Of a DNA stretch of 64,000 bases, positions 34,901 to 44,687 are shown one piece after another. The position numbers and the translations under genes are program-made. The stretch is from Thereva unica. Lineage: Eukaryota > Arthropoda > Insecta > Diptera > Therevidae. A model generated the notes under the pieces. The model was not told the DNA's origin. It was given only the letters and a program-made list of their open reading frames with translations, and searched no databases. Each line of letters opens with the position of its first letter. The stretch's first letter is position 1. The stretch lies in contig OX465281.1 in the NCBI GenBank assembly GCA_949987705.1, forward strand, positions 178,388,516 through 178,452,515, written 5' to 3'.

Positions 34901-37092
34901 AGGGCTGTGCGAATAATTCGAAATGTCGAATAATTCGGACCGAATCGAATATTACTATTCGATTCGAAAATCGAATCGAGTATTCGTTATTTCGAATTAT
35001 TCGAAACAAATCGAATAACTCGAAATATTTTCGAATTATTCGAAACAAATCGAATAACTCGAAATATTTTTGTATTATTCGATAAAATTAACATAAAATT
35101 AATTTTTTTAATGTTATCATAAAAGTGTTGTAAGTGAATTTGATCGCTTGTTAATAATTAATATGTAATTGATATCTAATAATAATATGTAAATTTACAT
35201 ATCAGGAAGCTAATTTTATATTGATAATATAACTTTTTGACTACAACACACACACTTCTGTCAAAAATGGTAATATTACAAAAAAACAATATGATTAATA
35301 GTTAAAATTCACAAATTAATAATTCATTCTGACGTTTTTTATTATGACAATCATCTACATATAATTTAAACCACTATAGACAACTACTTTCTCTCCATAT
35401 CTTCCAATATTATTATGTGAAGTAGTTCTATACTGATTAATATATCTAGAATTTCAGCTAGACTGGTTAAGTCTTGTATAAGAGCTGCATGACATTGATC
35501 TTCAAGATCTTTGAGCATTTTGTTGTGGGGTTTGGCTGATGCTTGGACTGTTGTGACAGTGATCTGACTACTTGTTTGTCTGCTACTTGATTTTATATCA
35601 AAAAACTAAAGAACAATTAAATTACGTGAAGATATGTCATCAGGATTGTTCAGCCTTTCATTTACAGCAGATTGTTGGACTTCAAAAGCTATTGATAGCT
35701 ATATTAGCTTGACTGTTCATTATTTAACTGAGAATTTTATTCAAGATAATATTACACTTGGTATGGAGCAACTTTAACAACGTCACACTGGTCTCTATTT
35801 ACATTCTACCCTTCAAGAAATGATGGACAAATGGGACATAATCAGTGATGATAACTGTTTCATATTTTTCATTACTGACAATGCTCGGAATATTTCTAGC
35901 GCAATTTCTCAAGGAGGGTGGAAACATATTTATTGTTTCGCACACACTCTCCAGTTAGCTCTTCATGATGCCCGAAACTGTACAGTTGGTCTTAATGAGC
36001 TGTTAAAAAAAGTAAGCTTATAATTATTGTTACTACTACATACTTTTTTAAAAATGAAATAATAAACATCACCATAAGATAAGCAGCCAAGAGTAAATAG
36101 TTATGAAGAATCAGTTAATAATTTAATGGAAAATGTTGAACAAGAGATTGTTCGTTACATTCATATGCCACGTATTTTCCCGATTGCCGATCCACTTTCT
36201 TGGTGGCAAAAAGAAAAATCGAATTTTTTGTATTTGTCAATAATGAGTAGACGATATCTATCAATCCCATGCACTTCTGTAGAAAGTGAAAGACTTTTTT
36301 CTTCAGCTGGTGAGATTGTCACAGAAAAAAGGACTTCATTGTCACCTGAGAACGTCTCTTATCTAATATTTTTATATAAAAATTTAAACTAATGTAATTT
36401 ATGAAATTTCTTTAGTTTGTTTTTTTTAATAAAAAAAAATTATTTAATTTGGTATTAAATAAAAACGATTGTTTCATTATTTATTGTTTTGAATAATTCA
36501 AATATTCGATTTTTCGAATAATTCGATTAAATCGAATATTCGATTTTTCGAATTATTCGATACGAAAATCGAATCGAATAGCACTATTCGATTCGATTCG
36601 AACAGTATTCGCACACCCCTACTTATTATCACAGCAACTGAACATTTTAACTTCTAGGTTTTAAAAACTAACCATCTCTACCTACCTTCTGTTTTTTTAA
36701 TTAATTTCATTTTCGCGTTGTTTAGGTGGTTTGCGGAAGTTACATTCTTGTAATGATGTACATAAGCTTGTTGCGCGACATGCACCTACCAGAAACTTTT
36801 GAGCGGTTGATCTATTTACTTAAATCCTTTATGTATTATTATAATTATTTAAAACCAATTGTAGAGAAATTATGGAAAGTAATCCATACTATTTTTTCAT
36901 CTTGAATTCTTTTCATGCTAAATATACTCATACTTATACTTACTTAATCTACTTTTCCTATACTCAGGATTAAAAACTGCATTCAACTAATTTTTGCCTT
37001 TTCAATTGCAGGAGGAGGGATGGCTGATGGGACAGAAAGAGGGAACAAATGAAAAGGGTCTCTTCCCGGCCAACTTTACGCGACCAATATAA
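25813..37092 (+). CDS. Amphiphysin (BAR and SH3 protein), 5'-incomplete gene
   Basis: Nine exons with GT/AG borders and matching phases: 25813-25948, 26019-26209, 26348-26452, 26511-26681, 30047-30128, 30191-30304, 30748-31161, 31384-31526 and 37012-37092. Together they give 478 codons. Amphiphysin senses and tubulates membranes; in Drosophila it organises muscle T-tubules rather than clathrin endocytosis. Exons 1-5 encode the BAR domain (LQNLGKVDRTADEIFDEHL; YEPQWSGYDALL; LGDQVLIPLNTYT; VEKRNRKLIDYDSQRHSFQN; LHDELPALHDSRILFLVTNL; YAELEAIVDKLA). Exons 6-7 encode a disordered Ser/Asn/Gln/Pro-rich linker without clathrin or AP-2 box, as in other insects. Exons 8-9 encode the SH3 domain (YVKEDADELSFEIGDIINVI, then EEGWLMGQ and GLFPANFTRPI), ending at TAA 37090. 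The N-terminal exon, about 23 residues in relatives, is missing. The 3.4-kb and 5.5-kb introns are full of transposons. Confidence 0.95.
26019..26209 (+). CDS. Amph exon B (BAR)
   Basis: Acceptor ttctag, donor gtacgt. Encodes the segment VQSASKSLMDAICEVYEPQW to YTAQFPEMK and ends in phase 0. Confidence 0.95.
26348..26452 (+). CDS. Amph exon C (BAR)
   Basis: Acceptor attacag, donor gtcctt. Encodes the basic, membrane-facing segment KKVEKRNRKLIDYDSQRHSF to KRKDDVK, 35 codons. Confidence 0.95.
26511..26681 (+). CDS. Amph exon D (BAR)
   Basis: Acceptor ttttatag, donor gtaaat. Encodes LTKGREQLEEARRTYELLNT to VFHSETSK, 57 codons. Confidence 0.95.
26743..26991. mobile_element. 249-bp MITE in an Amph intron
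   Basis: Inverted ends of about 31 bp: tcgtcgcttatcaagaatag at 26743 and the inverse (with cgataagcgacga spelling) ending at 26991, continuing through tgNcacaact. Non-coding; target duplication is not clear. It lies in the intron between exons D and E. Confidence 0.75.
27737..27811 (+). mobile_element. Short 3' tail copy of the 805-2395 LINE
   Basis: The stretch from accgacagca through ttgcggggacgtcctgctcg to the gaagaagaag tail matches the last ~75 bp of the LINE at 805-2395 with few changes. The direct repeat acgcatttt flanks it at 27717-27725 and 27814-27822, leaving about 10 extra bases at the 5' junction. It is an extreme 5' truncation within an Amph intron and fixes the 3' end of the family. 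Confidence 0.85.
28484..28714. mobile_element. 231-bp MITE with TTA target duplication, Amph intron
   Basis: Inverted ends agcctcaattacactggagg (left) and, read inward from the right, agccacaattgtactggatg, both continuing gcaacg. TTA flanks both sides (28481-28483 and 28715-28717), which fits PIF/Harbinger-type transposition. No coding capacity. Confidence 0.7.
28720..30046. other. Amph intron, remainder
   Basis: No gene recognised. A short frame at about 29376-29460 (RPLKPHFVRGNWDEFAASI) has the flavour of the linker between endonuclease and RT in jockey-type LINEs, but it is too short to call. Confidence 0.35.
30047..30128 (+). CDS. Amph exon E (end of BAR)
   Basis: Acceptor tattttag, donor gtaaat. 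Encodes IYAELEAIVDKLATDSQRGS and ends in phase 1. Confidence 0.95.
30191..30304 (+). CDS. Amph exon F (linker)
   Basis: Acceptor tttctcag, donor gtaagt. Encodes a Ser/Asn-rich low-complexity segment (NAIKSSPTSSPTKLNNTNSI and on). Phase 1 at both ends, so exons F and G can be skipped without changing frame and may be alternatively spliced. Confidence 0.88.
30748..31161 (+). CDS. Amph exon G (linker)
   Basis: Acceptor tatttgcag, donor gtgagt. Encodes about 138 residues rich in Gln, Pro, Ser and Asn (for example PPSPPTTPNNDTNN), ending EELYDIPV. Entered and left in phase 1, so it is skippable in frame. No clathrin, AP-2 or NPF motif seen. PPSPPTTP-like stretches could be SH3 ligands, possibly intramolecular (inference). 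Confidence 0.92.
31384..31526 (+). CDS. Amph exon H (first half of SH3)
   Basis: Acceptor gtgttgcag, donor gtaact. Encodes VNLPPGVLYRVKSTYGYVKE and DELSFEIGDIINVIEYDDPE, ending in phase 0. Confidence 0.95.
31682..31937. mobile_element. 256-bp TIR element, copy 1 of a local family
   Basis: Left end caggggccggtttgtgtatg, right end the inverse of ctggggccagttcgtgtatg. The interior is rich in ttcg/cgaa motifs. The same element occurs inverted at 38345-38597 and split at 46294-49886. It lies in the last Amph intron. Superfamily is uncertain; the CAGGGGC terminus would fit hAT. Confidence 0.8.
32709..32942. repeat. Inverted-repeat element interrupted by a 45-bp LINE tail
   Basis: The left arm from caactattatgctacggtct to about 32767 is the inverse of the right arm 32830-32942, ending agaccgtagcataatagttg. 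The centre also folds (ggtacttttc with gaaaagtac). The right arm is broken at 32863-32907 by a foreign 45-bp segment flanked by the 8-bp repeat ataacttc. It lies in the last Amph intron. Confidence 0.75.
32863..32907 (+). mobile_element. Minimal LINE 3' tail insertion with (GAT)n end
   Basis: The segment from cgccctatgtccatgaggga to aatgatgatgatg is bordered by direct repeats ataacttc at 32855-32862 and 32908-32915. Removing it restores the arm of the surrounding inverted repeat. The (gat)n end resembles microsatellite tails of RTE-like LINEs. No longer copy of this family is visible in the window. Confidence 0.65.
33010..34760 (-). pseudogene. Degraded APE-type LINE (endonuclease and RT)
   Basis: The - strand, read from 34760 downward, shows an apurinic endonuclease end (VSPDGRSRNQINH, then after a frameshift SFKGADTGSDHHLAV). 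A linker follows. At about 33714-33560 the RT core reads IKAFYNNSKSRVLHN...LCDTFEVSYGIRQICLHSPLIF, the GVRQGCLLSP block in altered form. The C-terminal FINRCLRRIRWQDRITNEE lies near 33480-33440. Several frameshifts and stops are present and the catalytic FADD block is not visible. The family differs from the LINE at 805-2395. It lies antisense within the last Amph intron. Confidence 0.75.
34900..36621 (+). mobile_element. Defective hAT transposon, 8-bp target duplication
   Basis: Ends are tagggctgtgcgaata and, inward from the right, taggggtgtgcgaata. A perfect 8-bp duplication cttattat lies at 34892-34899 and 36622-36629, diagnostic of hAT. About 150 bp at each end consist of repeats of tcgaat/attcga, likely subterminal transposase-binding repeats. 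The interior holds transposase remnants with a central deletion. It sits in the last Amph intron, 390 bp before the final exon. Confidence 0.92.
35649..36392 (+). pseudogene. hAT transposase remnant (ZBED-like)
   Basis: Frames at 35649-36023, with an internal stop, encode SFTADCWTSKAIDSYISLTV, then FFITDNARNISSAI and HIYCFAHTLQLALHDA, the RNase-H-like catalytic core start of ZBED-type hAT transposases. After a gap with stops, 36126-36392 encodes DPLSWWQKEK, LSIPCTSVESERLFSSAGEI and SLSPENVSYLIFL, the C-terminal hAT dimerisation domain. The N-terminal BED finger and the region holding the last catalytic residues are missing. It is not functional but could still be a substrate for transposase from elsewhere. 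Confidence 0.88.
37012..37092 (+). CDS. Amph exon I (second half of SH3, stop)
   Basis: Acceptor ttcaattgcag. Encodes EEGWLMGQKEGTNEKGLFPA and NFTRPI, then TAA at 37090-37092. This completes the SH3 domain with the conserved GLFPANF. Confidence 0.95.
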   Translation, partial: EEGWLMGQKEGTNEKGLFPANFTRPI

Positions 37093-38344
37093 AATATAAT
37101 AAGAGCCCGGCCGGAAAAATGTAGAACATCAGAGTGTGCAATTCGAACTAAAATAAAATCTAAAATAAATAAATTCCAGTTGTAACATTTTAAAGGGGAA
37201 ATTATGAGGCCTAACTAACTAATAACTAGCAAAGAATTTTACTCGAAAGTCACACTCGAAAATTGTTATAAAAACATTTTTTTCTTTTAAAGAAATATAG
37301 ATAACTCATATCTTCCAATTTAAATATAAAAAAACTAATTTATCATTTTATTTTATAATACTATTTACGCATTAGATATGAAACTTTTATTGTGTTTTTG
37401 TTTTCTTGTTTTGTTCTTTGTAACGTAGTGGAAAAGTGGAAAATATTGTTTTTATCATTTCTGTTTATATTTTACAGATTAATTAATTTAAAGTTTAAAT
37501 AAAAAAAGATATTTTAATCCGACCATTTATAAAACTCAAAAAAGAAGAGAATGACTATGTTAAAGTTTAAATAATAATTTGTTTTCTCTCAATATTTTTT
37601 GTGTATGTAATTTTTATAAGATTATAAGGCAAAGGAATAATTGAACTGAAAAGGAAAACGCAGAAAATAATTTGTTTTTATTATTTGTTAATATTTATGC
37701 CATCAAATTGATATATATTAAAAAAAAATGAAAAACAGAACTTTGGTAAAATGTTTTTTGCAAGAAGAATTTTAATAAAAATTCCAGAAATGGATATTTT
37801 TTAAAACTATTTTTATTGTGTATGTATATGACAATCAAAATAATGAAAGAATGTATGCTCTGCATAATTGTGAATTGCTGAAAATTTTCACTTATTTCTT
37901 TTCTCTTCTATTTGGGAACAATATTAAAGTTTGTAACTTTTTGTTTTCTTTCAGCACATTTTATATAAAATGCACAGTTTTAAAATCAAATGGAAAACTA
38001 TATGCCGTGCATATAATGATTTATGAATGCGTTTTATAATAAATGACTTGTGGATGCATTTCACTAATAAATTTATTTTAAAGTTAATCTTTATTGTTTA
38101 GGATGAATCTTTTTTTATATATAGATATATAAAAAAAAACAGTGCCAAATTTATGATTGATCAATGGAAATCAAGTAAAGTAAACGTGCATCTTAATTAA
38201 ACAAAACATTTTCACAAATCAAATTTATAAAAATGAAATATTCGACCTGATGTAGTTTAAGTCCTGGCAACGACCAAAACACTCGCAACGTGTATTATAA
38301 TGAGCATGAATGTATATAAATAGAGCCTTTGCTTAAAATCAAAT
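37093..38344 (+). other. Probable Amph 3' UTR and downstream DNA
   Basis: Very AT-rich with no further domain-bearing frame. Candidate poly(A) signals aataaa lie at about 37152 and 37164, again near 37498 and near 38035. Which one is used cannot be told from sequence. Confidence 0.5.
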
Positions 38345-38597
38345 CAGGGGCCGGTTTGTGTATGTCGAAAACGAAAATTTTTTTTTCGTCTCGAGTTCGC
38401 GTAGGTCGAAAAATTGAAAATTTTCGTCTGAAGCCGACGAAAGGCACTCGAAAGCTCTTGGGTTATCGAGTTTTTGCATTAGGACACGAACAATTTTCTT
38501 TCGACCTATGCGAACGCTAAAATTTTCGTCGACAAAATTTTTCGACTTCAATTTTTTTTTCGATTATCGTCGTTCGTCATACACGAACCGGCCCCTG
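38345..38597. mobile_element. 253-bp TIR element, copy 2 (inverted relative to copy 1)
   Basis: Ends caggggccggtttgtgtatg and the inverse of caggggccggttcgtgtatg. The interior is the reverse complement of copy 1 at 31682-31937, for example tttttgcattaggacacgaa here against ttcgtgtcctaatgcaaaaa there. The termini are the best preserved of the three copies. Confidence 0.85.
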
Positions 38598-39733
38598 ATT
38601 ATTACAAATTATAGTTTGTTTATTGTATTTTTATCAGGTATTGTGTTATGCAGTGCTTTTAAAAAAAAATCAAACAAAAATGGAAGAACATTTATAGATT
38701 TGGAACTTTTCCCTTATTAATCTAAAACATAGAGTATTTTATAGTAAATTAAAAAGAAAGCCATTAAAGACTGTAAGATTTAAAAATTATTTCAAATGGC
38801 CAATCCACATGTGTCTGGATGCAATTAGCAAAGGCTGAACTTTCTGATATGTATTGTTAGGTATTGGACTATTTACAGGTTGAAGGTATACACAAGATGG
38901 TAAGCATTCAGCACTTCAGGATACCCACCTAAATTCTTGTTTACTTTGATGTCCTAGGGGGAAGATATTATGATATTATGTATAGTGACTCAAAAATGTA
39001 TTGCAATGATTTAGATATTATTACTGTTGTAACAATTACACAAATTAAATGTTCTAAATTTAGCACACAAAAACAGGCTTATGGGGTGTCTAGAGGTCAA
39101 CTAAATCCTAAATGTCAAACAGTACCGCTTCAGGCAATAAAGGTGTACCGTAAAGCTATTGGAATTGACTCAGTTCTTTAAAAATGAATCGAAATTTTCT
39201 TTCCGGCCGTTTCGTAAAATCTCAGCCCCACACCATTTCTGTCGGTTTACCCCCATTTCACTTTAATCCCTCTATTTTTCTAATCTTTCATAAAAGACTA
39301 TTCTCTGTCCATTCCAACCCACTTACAGTTTCGTTGATGAAAATAGTCAGTTTTACTGTAATCCCTGCGATAATATTAAAAAAGGCCGCTCAAATATGGG
39401 TGAATTTGCCAATTGTGTTCTGATTCCAATGAAATTCGATCGGTATCTGGGGGATTTTTAAAGTAGCGAATAACGAATTTATGATCAGAACTTACAAATT
39501 CAAAATAACCGCGCCGGCGGACGAATTTTATCAATTGTGTTCCGATACCGATTAATCATTGCCATTCAAGAGTTGGAACATTGAACATAGGGCGCTTTCA
39601 GTAATGTAGTTTGCGCATATTTGCTTTTGCATTAGTTTCATTAAAGCAAGCATGCGTTTGCACAGAGTTCATAAATGCAAACATGCGGAGCAAATGTGCG
39701 CAAGTTTTGCAAATTTTTCCATAGCCCTGAAAA
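38598..39733. other. Unassigned DNA
   Basis: An open stretch at 38978-39181 (67 codons) has no recognised domain. Nothing else seen. Confidence 0.35.
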
Positions 39734-40237
39734 CAGGGGTCTGTTCAAGATTTCTGCTATAGCAGCTTTTAGCAGGTATTGTCATGCTTTTTGTGTCCAA
39801 AACAGCCGAAAAGCTGCTAACGAAGCTGCTATTTTTGTGTCCAAGATTTGAAAAAAGCTGCTAATGTAGCTGCTTTTTGTTGCTCGCACTTTCGACTGCA
39901 AGCAAGAAAGCAGCTACGTAAAACATACATGTGTGGGTAAATGTCGTTGGTCGTTTTTCCAAAATGACTGACTCAAGTGAGGTTTTGTTGGCATTAATAC
40001 ATATTAAATAATAAATTTGGGGATTGCAACTGCACGGCCAGGTTTTTTTTTCTAATTGTAGGGAGAAGAATAGTTGACTGCATGCAATACTCATACACAT
40101 ACATTAACAAAACGCTATGCTAGCAGCTTTTTTGCGTCCAAGATATCGTAGCAACTTTTTGTTGCTTTGCTGTAATTTGACATTTTAAAAATTCTGCTAC
40201 TAAAGCAGCTTTAGCACAAATCTTGAACAGGCCCCAG
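39734..40237. mobile_element. 504-bp TIR element
   Basis: Ends caggggtctgttcaagattt and, inward from the right, ctggggcctgttcaagattt; the similarity continues through tgcta.agc.gcttt. The interior repeats gctgct and gtgtccaagat motifs. Non-coding; target duplication not clear. Confidence 0.75.
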
Positions 40238-40354
40238 GTTTTCAAAGAAGAAGACACTTTGATGTCAAATGTCAAAGTATTGGTTGACAATACAAAATGA
40301 AAGAGAGGAATATTGATAGCGTGCGGTAAATATAAGTAATGATAAATATAGAAT

Positions 40355-41985
40355 CAGCGGTGTTCCACACTTCGATTTTTGTGAAATTGATACTCGAAAT
40401 CGAAATTAGGTGTTCTACATTTCGATTAAATCGAAATTCACTCGAAATAAACCCGTTTCATTTGTTGTTAGTGATTTGAAAGTGGAATAACAGGAGAAGC
40501 GCTGTGATTTATTTTAAAATATGTGAATTTGCGAGAAATAATCCCGCAATAGCAAGAAGATATCCAAAAAAGACAAATTAATTGTTGAGGACCTTTGGAA
40601 AGAGTTAGCCCAAAAAGTTAATGCAGAGGGTTTTTTTATGTTTTTTATTTAATAGTTTCTTTTGATATAATGAATTTGTTATTTTTTAAAAGACTGAATA
40701 AAGAATTATGTTTTAAATTTATATTTAACTTTTCTTATAACATATTTAGCTTCTAAACTATTAGCTATTTCATCTCTGACCCTAACAGCATCACTTCTCT
40801 GTTCTTCAACATTTTATGGGTCGATAACTTCTATATCTGCATTTGTGGTGGATGTTATTTCATAATCTAGTTTAAGGGGGTAGACTACAGTAAAATTTTT
40901 AAAAAATTCATTTCTTTTTTTTTTGCTTTAAATTTGAAATCAGCCACCTCGAAAACCACCGAGTTAGAAATTTCATCACAAAATAATCAAGATTTCACGT
41001 TTTGGCCAGAAATTTGGGACTCTGTCCCACAGTGCAATGTTCAAACGCGTTTTTCTCGAAACGATGTGTTTCAAAACGGTGTACATGATATCTCAAGATC
41101 TAATCAACGAATTGACTTGAAATTTGACACACTTCTTTTATGGATGAGTGCCTCTGGCGTCACGTGGGATTTTGTCAATATCTTGCTTTGTTCAATAATT
41201 ATTAACAATCATAACATGAAATTTGTGCAAATACGTTTTTTCGGCACAAATTTCATGTTATGATTGTTAATAATTATTGAACAAAGCAAGATATTGACAA
41301 AATCCCACGTGACGCCAGAGGCACTCATCCATAAAAGAAGTGTGTCAAATTTCAAGTCAATTCGTTGATTAGATCTTGAGATATCATGTACACCGTTTTG
41401 AAACACATCGTTTCGAGAAAAACGCGTTTGAACATTGCACTGTGGGACAGAGTCCCAAATTTCTGGCCAAAACGTGAAATCTTGATTATTTTGTGATGAA
41501 ATTTCTAACTCGGTGGTTTTCGAGGTGGCTGATTTCAAATTTAAAGCAAAAAAAAAGAAATGAATTTTTTGAAAATTTTACTGTAGTCTACCCCCTTAAG
41601 ATGCCTGCAGATATTATGAAGTGCAACACAAATGTGTACTATTTTTAAAGCTTATATTGTGCAAATATAAATAACTTAAAAGGAATCAGGAAAAAGGATT
41701 TGATTTATCCCTTAACAATCTTTTTTAATTTTTTCCCTCATTTGAAGCTCTCTTTCTTCAATTACTGCGGCAATTAACACAAAACTCGTTGTTTGGGGCA
41801 CAAATTTTTTTAATTTTTTTAAACTATGCTCAAAATAAAAATTTTAAGTGTCAACCAAATTATTATTTTCGAAAGTGATTTCGAACAAACGAAATTCACT
41901 CGGAATTCAGAACATCAATTTTGAATTCGAGTGAAATTGAATTCCGATTTCGATTGCATTTCACTCGAATTGTGGAACACCGCTG
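40355..41985. mobile_element. TIR element with a palindrome nested inside
   Basis: Inverted ends cagcggtgttccacacttcg (left) and cagcggtgttccacaattcg (inward from right), flanked by aat (40352-40354 and 41986-41988). A 3-bp duplication would fit PIF/Harbinger. The remaining interior is non-coding and carries aattcactcg/cgagtgaa repeats. About 720 bp of it is the younger palindromic insertion at 40876-41595. Confidence 0.7.
40876..41595. mobile_element. Near-perfect 0.72-kb palindromic element at TTAA
   Basis: Starts gggggtagactacagtaaaa and ends with its inverse; TTAA flanks both sides (40872-40875 and 41596-41599). The arms of about 350 bp are almost identical over their full length (I noticed one substitution and one A/T-run length change near the ends), separated by a loop of roughly 16 bp near 41235. 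A 109-codon open frame appears on both strands simply because the arms mirror each other. TTAA suggests piggyBac-type mobilisation. Transcription through it would give a perfect hairpin RNA. Confidence 0.88.
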
Positions 41986-42066
41986 AATAAGTCTAGGATT
42001 TTGCAATACAGGAAGGGGATGCCGTCAAGGTAAATAAATAAAACCTGGGACAGTGTCATCCATATG

Positions 42067-42805
42067 GTCCGGGAGGCAGCGTTGCATTTTGGGGGCTCAT
42101 TTCTTATTTCATTAACAAAAACTGGCCGTCAGCTGTGAACATAACGGGGAAAGATAGTCAGCTAGGTCATTTTTTTAGTAAAACAATGCTCACAATACAA
42201 CAAAATGGATTTAATACATCATATTGTAGCCAAGCTGTTTTCCAGCCGCAAGAAATCTTTTGAAATAATGTGTTTACAGATTATATTCACAAAAAATTGT
42301 CGAAAGCTGCCGGCATAACGTTGTGAAGATAGTCAGTTTCTTTTTTGAATACATTATAAAATGCTAACGTTAAAAACCCAATCAGCACTTATTATCTGTC
42401 AGCTGACGGTGTTACCCCCATTGTGCCTACCGGTGATTGTGCTTTTTATTCTTCTAATTATATAAGAAATTTTACGTATAAGTTTCATTGAATTTGAAAT
42501 GATTTTAGAAAATGTGTTTTTGTGACAGGTTTATACAAGCGACTGACGTATAATCCCCCACTAGGTACGCAGCTGACTTTTTTTATAATTTTTATTATCA
42601 CTTAAAAAATAACTGTGCAAATGCTCAAGTGGTAAGAAATAAGCCGACGAATTTTTTTGTACCACTTTCACGTTTTCCCACGACCACCACCACGATACTG
42701 GCGTCTGACGGTTGTTTCTGTTATTAGTCTTATCTAAACTATCAATTGCAAAAAAAATCAAGTGGTAAGAAATGAGCCCCCAAAATGCAACGCTGCCTCC
42801 CGGAC
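42067..42805. mobile_element. 739-bp TIR element
   Basis: Terminal inverted repeats of about 40 bp without mismatch: gtccgggaggcagcgttgca continuing ttttgggggctcatttctta. The phrase caagtggtaagaaat recurs inside near 42625 and next to the right end. Non-coding; boundaries of any target duplication are uncertain. Confidence 0.8.
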
Positions 42806-43459
42806 TAATACGAAAGTCTGCCTCCCCCAAAAAAGATTGTAGGATGTACAAAACTGTGCATCAGATATATTTTCTTGAGATTATACTTATGTATATAATA
42901 GTTGCTGCTAAAAGGCTATTTTGAAATACACTTTTACTAATATTTATTTTTGGTGGCAAGTTACCTTTTTAAGGATATTACATGTGTGCTTATTTTCCGT
43001 GAGAGACACATAAGTTTTTACCTACAAAAAGAATCTTTTATCAGGGGCACATTCTAAAACAATTCTTAGAAGGGGATATTAAATTTTGCTCAAAATCTGG
43101 AGATTATGTTTTATGAAATAGTATTCGGTGTACAGTTAAAAATTATAGTAAAAATATTGGGGCTTCTCATGCTTTGAACCTACACGTCTTCCAAATGGAG
43201 TCACTCAAGTTTCTGGATACTCTGCTTCTTAGTAGATTGTGGGGATAGCCCTCTCTAGCACAATTTTTTTCTCCAAGTACACCCAGGAATAATTCCTGAA
43301 AATATTAACCACGGAGTCTAACTAAAGATGTTATTGAACATCTGATATCGTATACTAGTGGCGAATGAGGGCATACGGATATTCTAAATACTAAAAAAAA
43401 CGGTGACATTTTACGAATAGCAATTCGTACGGGTAAATTTAAAAAATCTTTTATTGTAG

Positions 43460-43492
43460 ACTAGCTAAAACCCGTGTGCGCTGCAACGCCCT
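43460..43492 (+). mobile_element. 5' end of the same repeat family as 46495
   Basis: actagctaaaacccgtgtgc followed by gctgcaacgcccta closely matches the left end of the large insertion at 46495 (actagcataaaacccgcgtg then ccttgcaacgcc). Only the end is visible here. Confidence 0.5.
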
Positions 43493-43519
43493 ACCATAAA
43501 AAAAGATGTGTGCTCATTC

Positions 43520-44687
43520 CGCGATAGGAAAAAGGTATAATGAATAAATAACAAATCTGAAAAGTGATTTTGGATTGCAAAAAATTTGTTGAGCATGTTA
43601 CAACTTTTTTAAGATGCGATGATGACATGTGGTGACATCAGACACCTAGCCAAACATATTCAGAACCGTCCGCATAGATTTTGCTATGCCGGGTGATTAG
43701 ACGCCTTGTGCAGAACTTCCCTCATGGCGCCTTCCTCCCATCCAAGTTGTGTATGCCACCATTTTGAATTTGGAATGACCGCATAGCTAATAGTATTCAA
43801 CTTGTCATATTCTTTTATTTGATACCCACACCAAGTGCCTTGTAAAGAAAAAGGTAATACTTTTTTTGTTTTTGTCGCCATTTTCAATTTGGAATGACGC
43901 CACACAGCTAATAGTATTCTACTTGACACATCCGAAACTCGTTAGTCGGGTTTGGGTGGGTGATGGTGCAGGTTTACACGCTCATGACATTATTTTTGAA
44001 ATGGGATATTTAAATAATGGAGGCCTCAGTACAATTTATCCTCGTGTAAAGGACAAATGAATTGCGTTGCACACGCTCTGCTAAACTCTAACCGTATACA
44101 ATCGATTAATCAAATAGCTCACAGAGATATTGTTGCTTCTAAAATTAGTTTCCTATTAGTCACCTTATTGACACTTGCGTTGACATACAATTCCTAGAGA
44201 TGTAGAAGAGAGCAGTATATTGCTTTGACCATACGTTTTCTCTACCCAGCAGCCCACCTCTCGTATCCTTAGAGCCGTGCAGGCTTTATCTGATGTATAG
44301 GTTAGGTTGCACCAAATCGAGAATTACGTCTTAGGGGTTGCAGGCACAACACTCGCTACACTGACACATACCATTCCTTGGAATTGTCCTGGCCTGGATT
44401 TGTTATATTATTTTGCAAAGCGACCAACCGGTAGACCCGTATGTCAGCACAGTGGCAGGCAGCACCAGCAGCCGTTCGTAGGGGCAGCACCGAAGGTCTG
44501 CTTAGTAAATGGCTATACTGGCCTTCTTTGCCTATCTTCGATTGGACCCCTACTTCAGCTTGAGGTCCAGAATAAGATCCAAGTTCATTTTCACCTAATT
44601 TTAAATACTCGTTTATTTTTTCTTATTTTATTATGTGACACACTAGAGACTTAGGCAAGACCCCATTGTACTGTCGACTATCTATTG
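43520..44687. other. Unassigned DNA with a local duplication
   Basis: The phrase ccattttgaatttggaatga (43760) recurs at 43880 as ccattttcaatttggaatga, each followed by an agctaatagtattc block, so an old tandem duplication of about 120 bp is present. No gene recognised. Confidence 0.4.

Noticed and set aside
38978..39181. 67-codon ORF downstream of Amph
   Set aside because: No domain or family recognised, surrounded by AT-rich DNA and of chance length.
40934..41538. Two 109-codon ORFs, one on each strand, encoding nearly the same peptide
   Set aside because: They are mirror images produced by the palindrome arms; there is no independent evidence of coding.
43684..43929. 81-codon - strand ORF
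   Set aside because: It spans a local ~120-bp duplication and shows no domain; repeat-derived.
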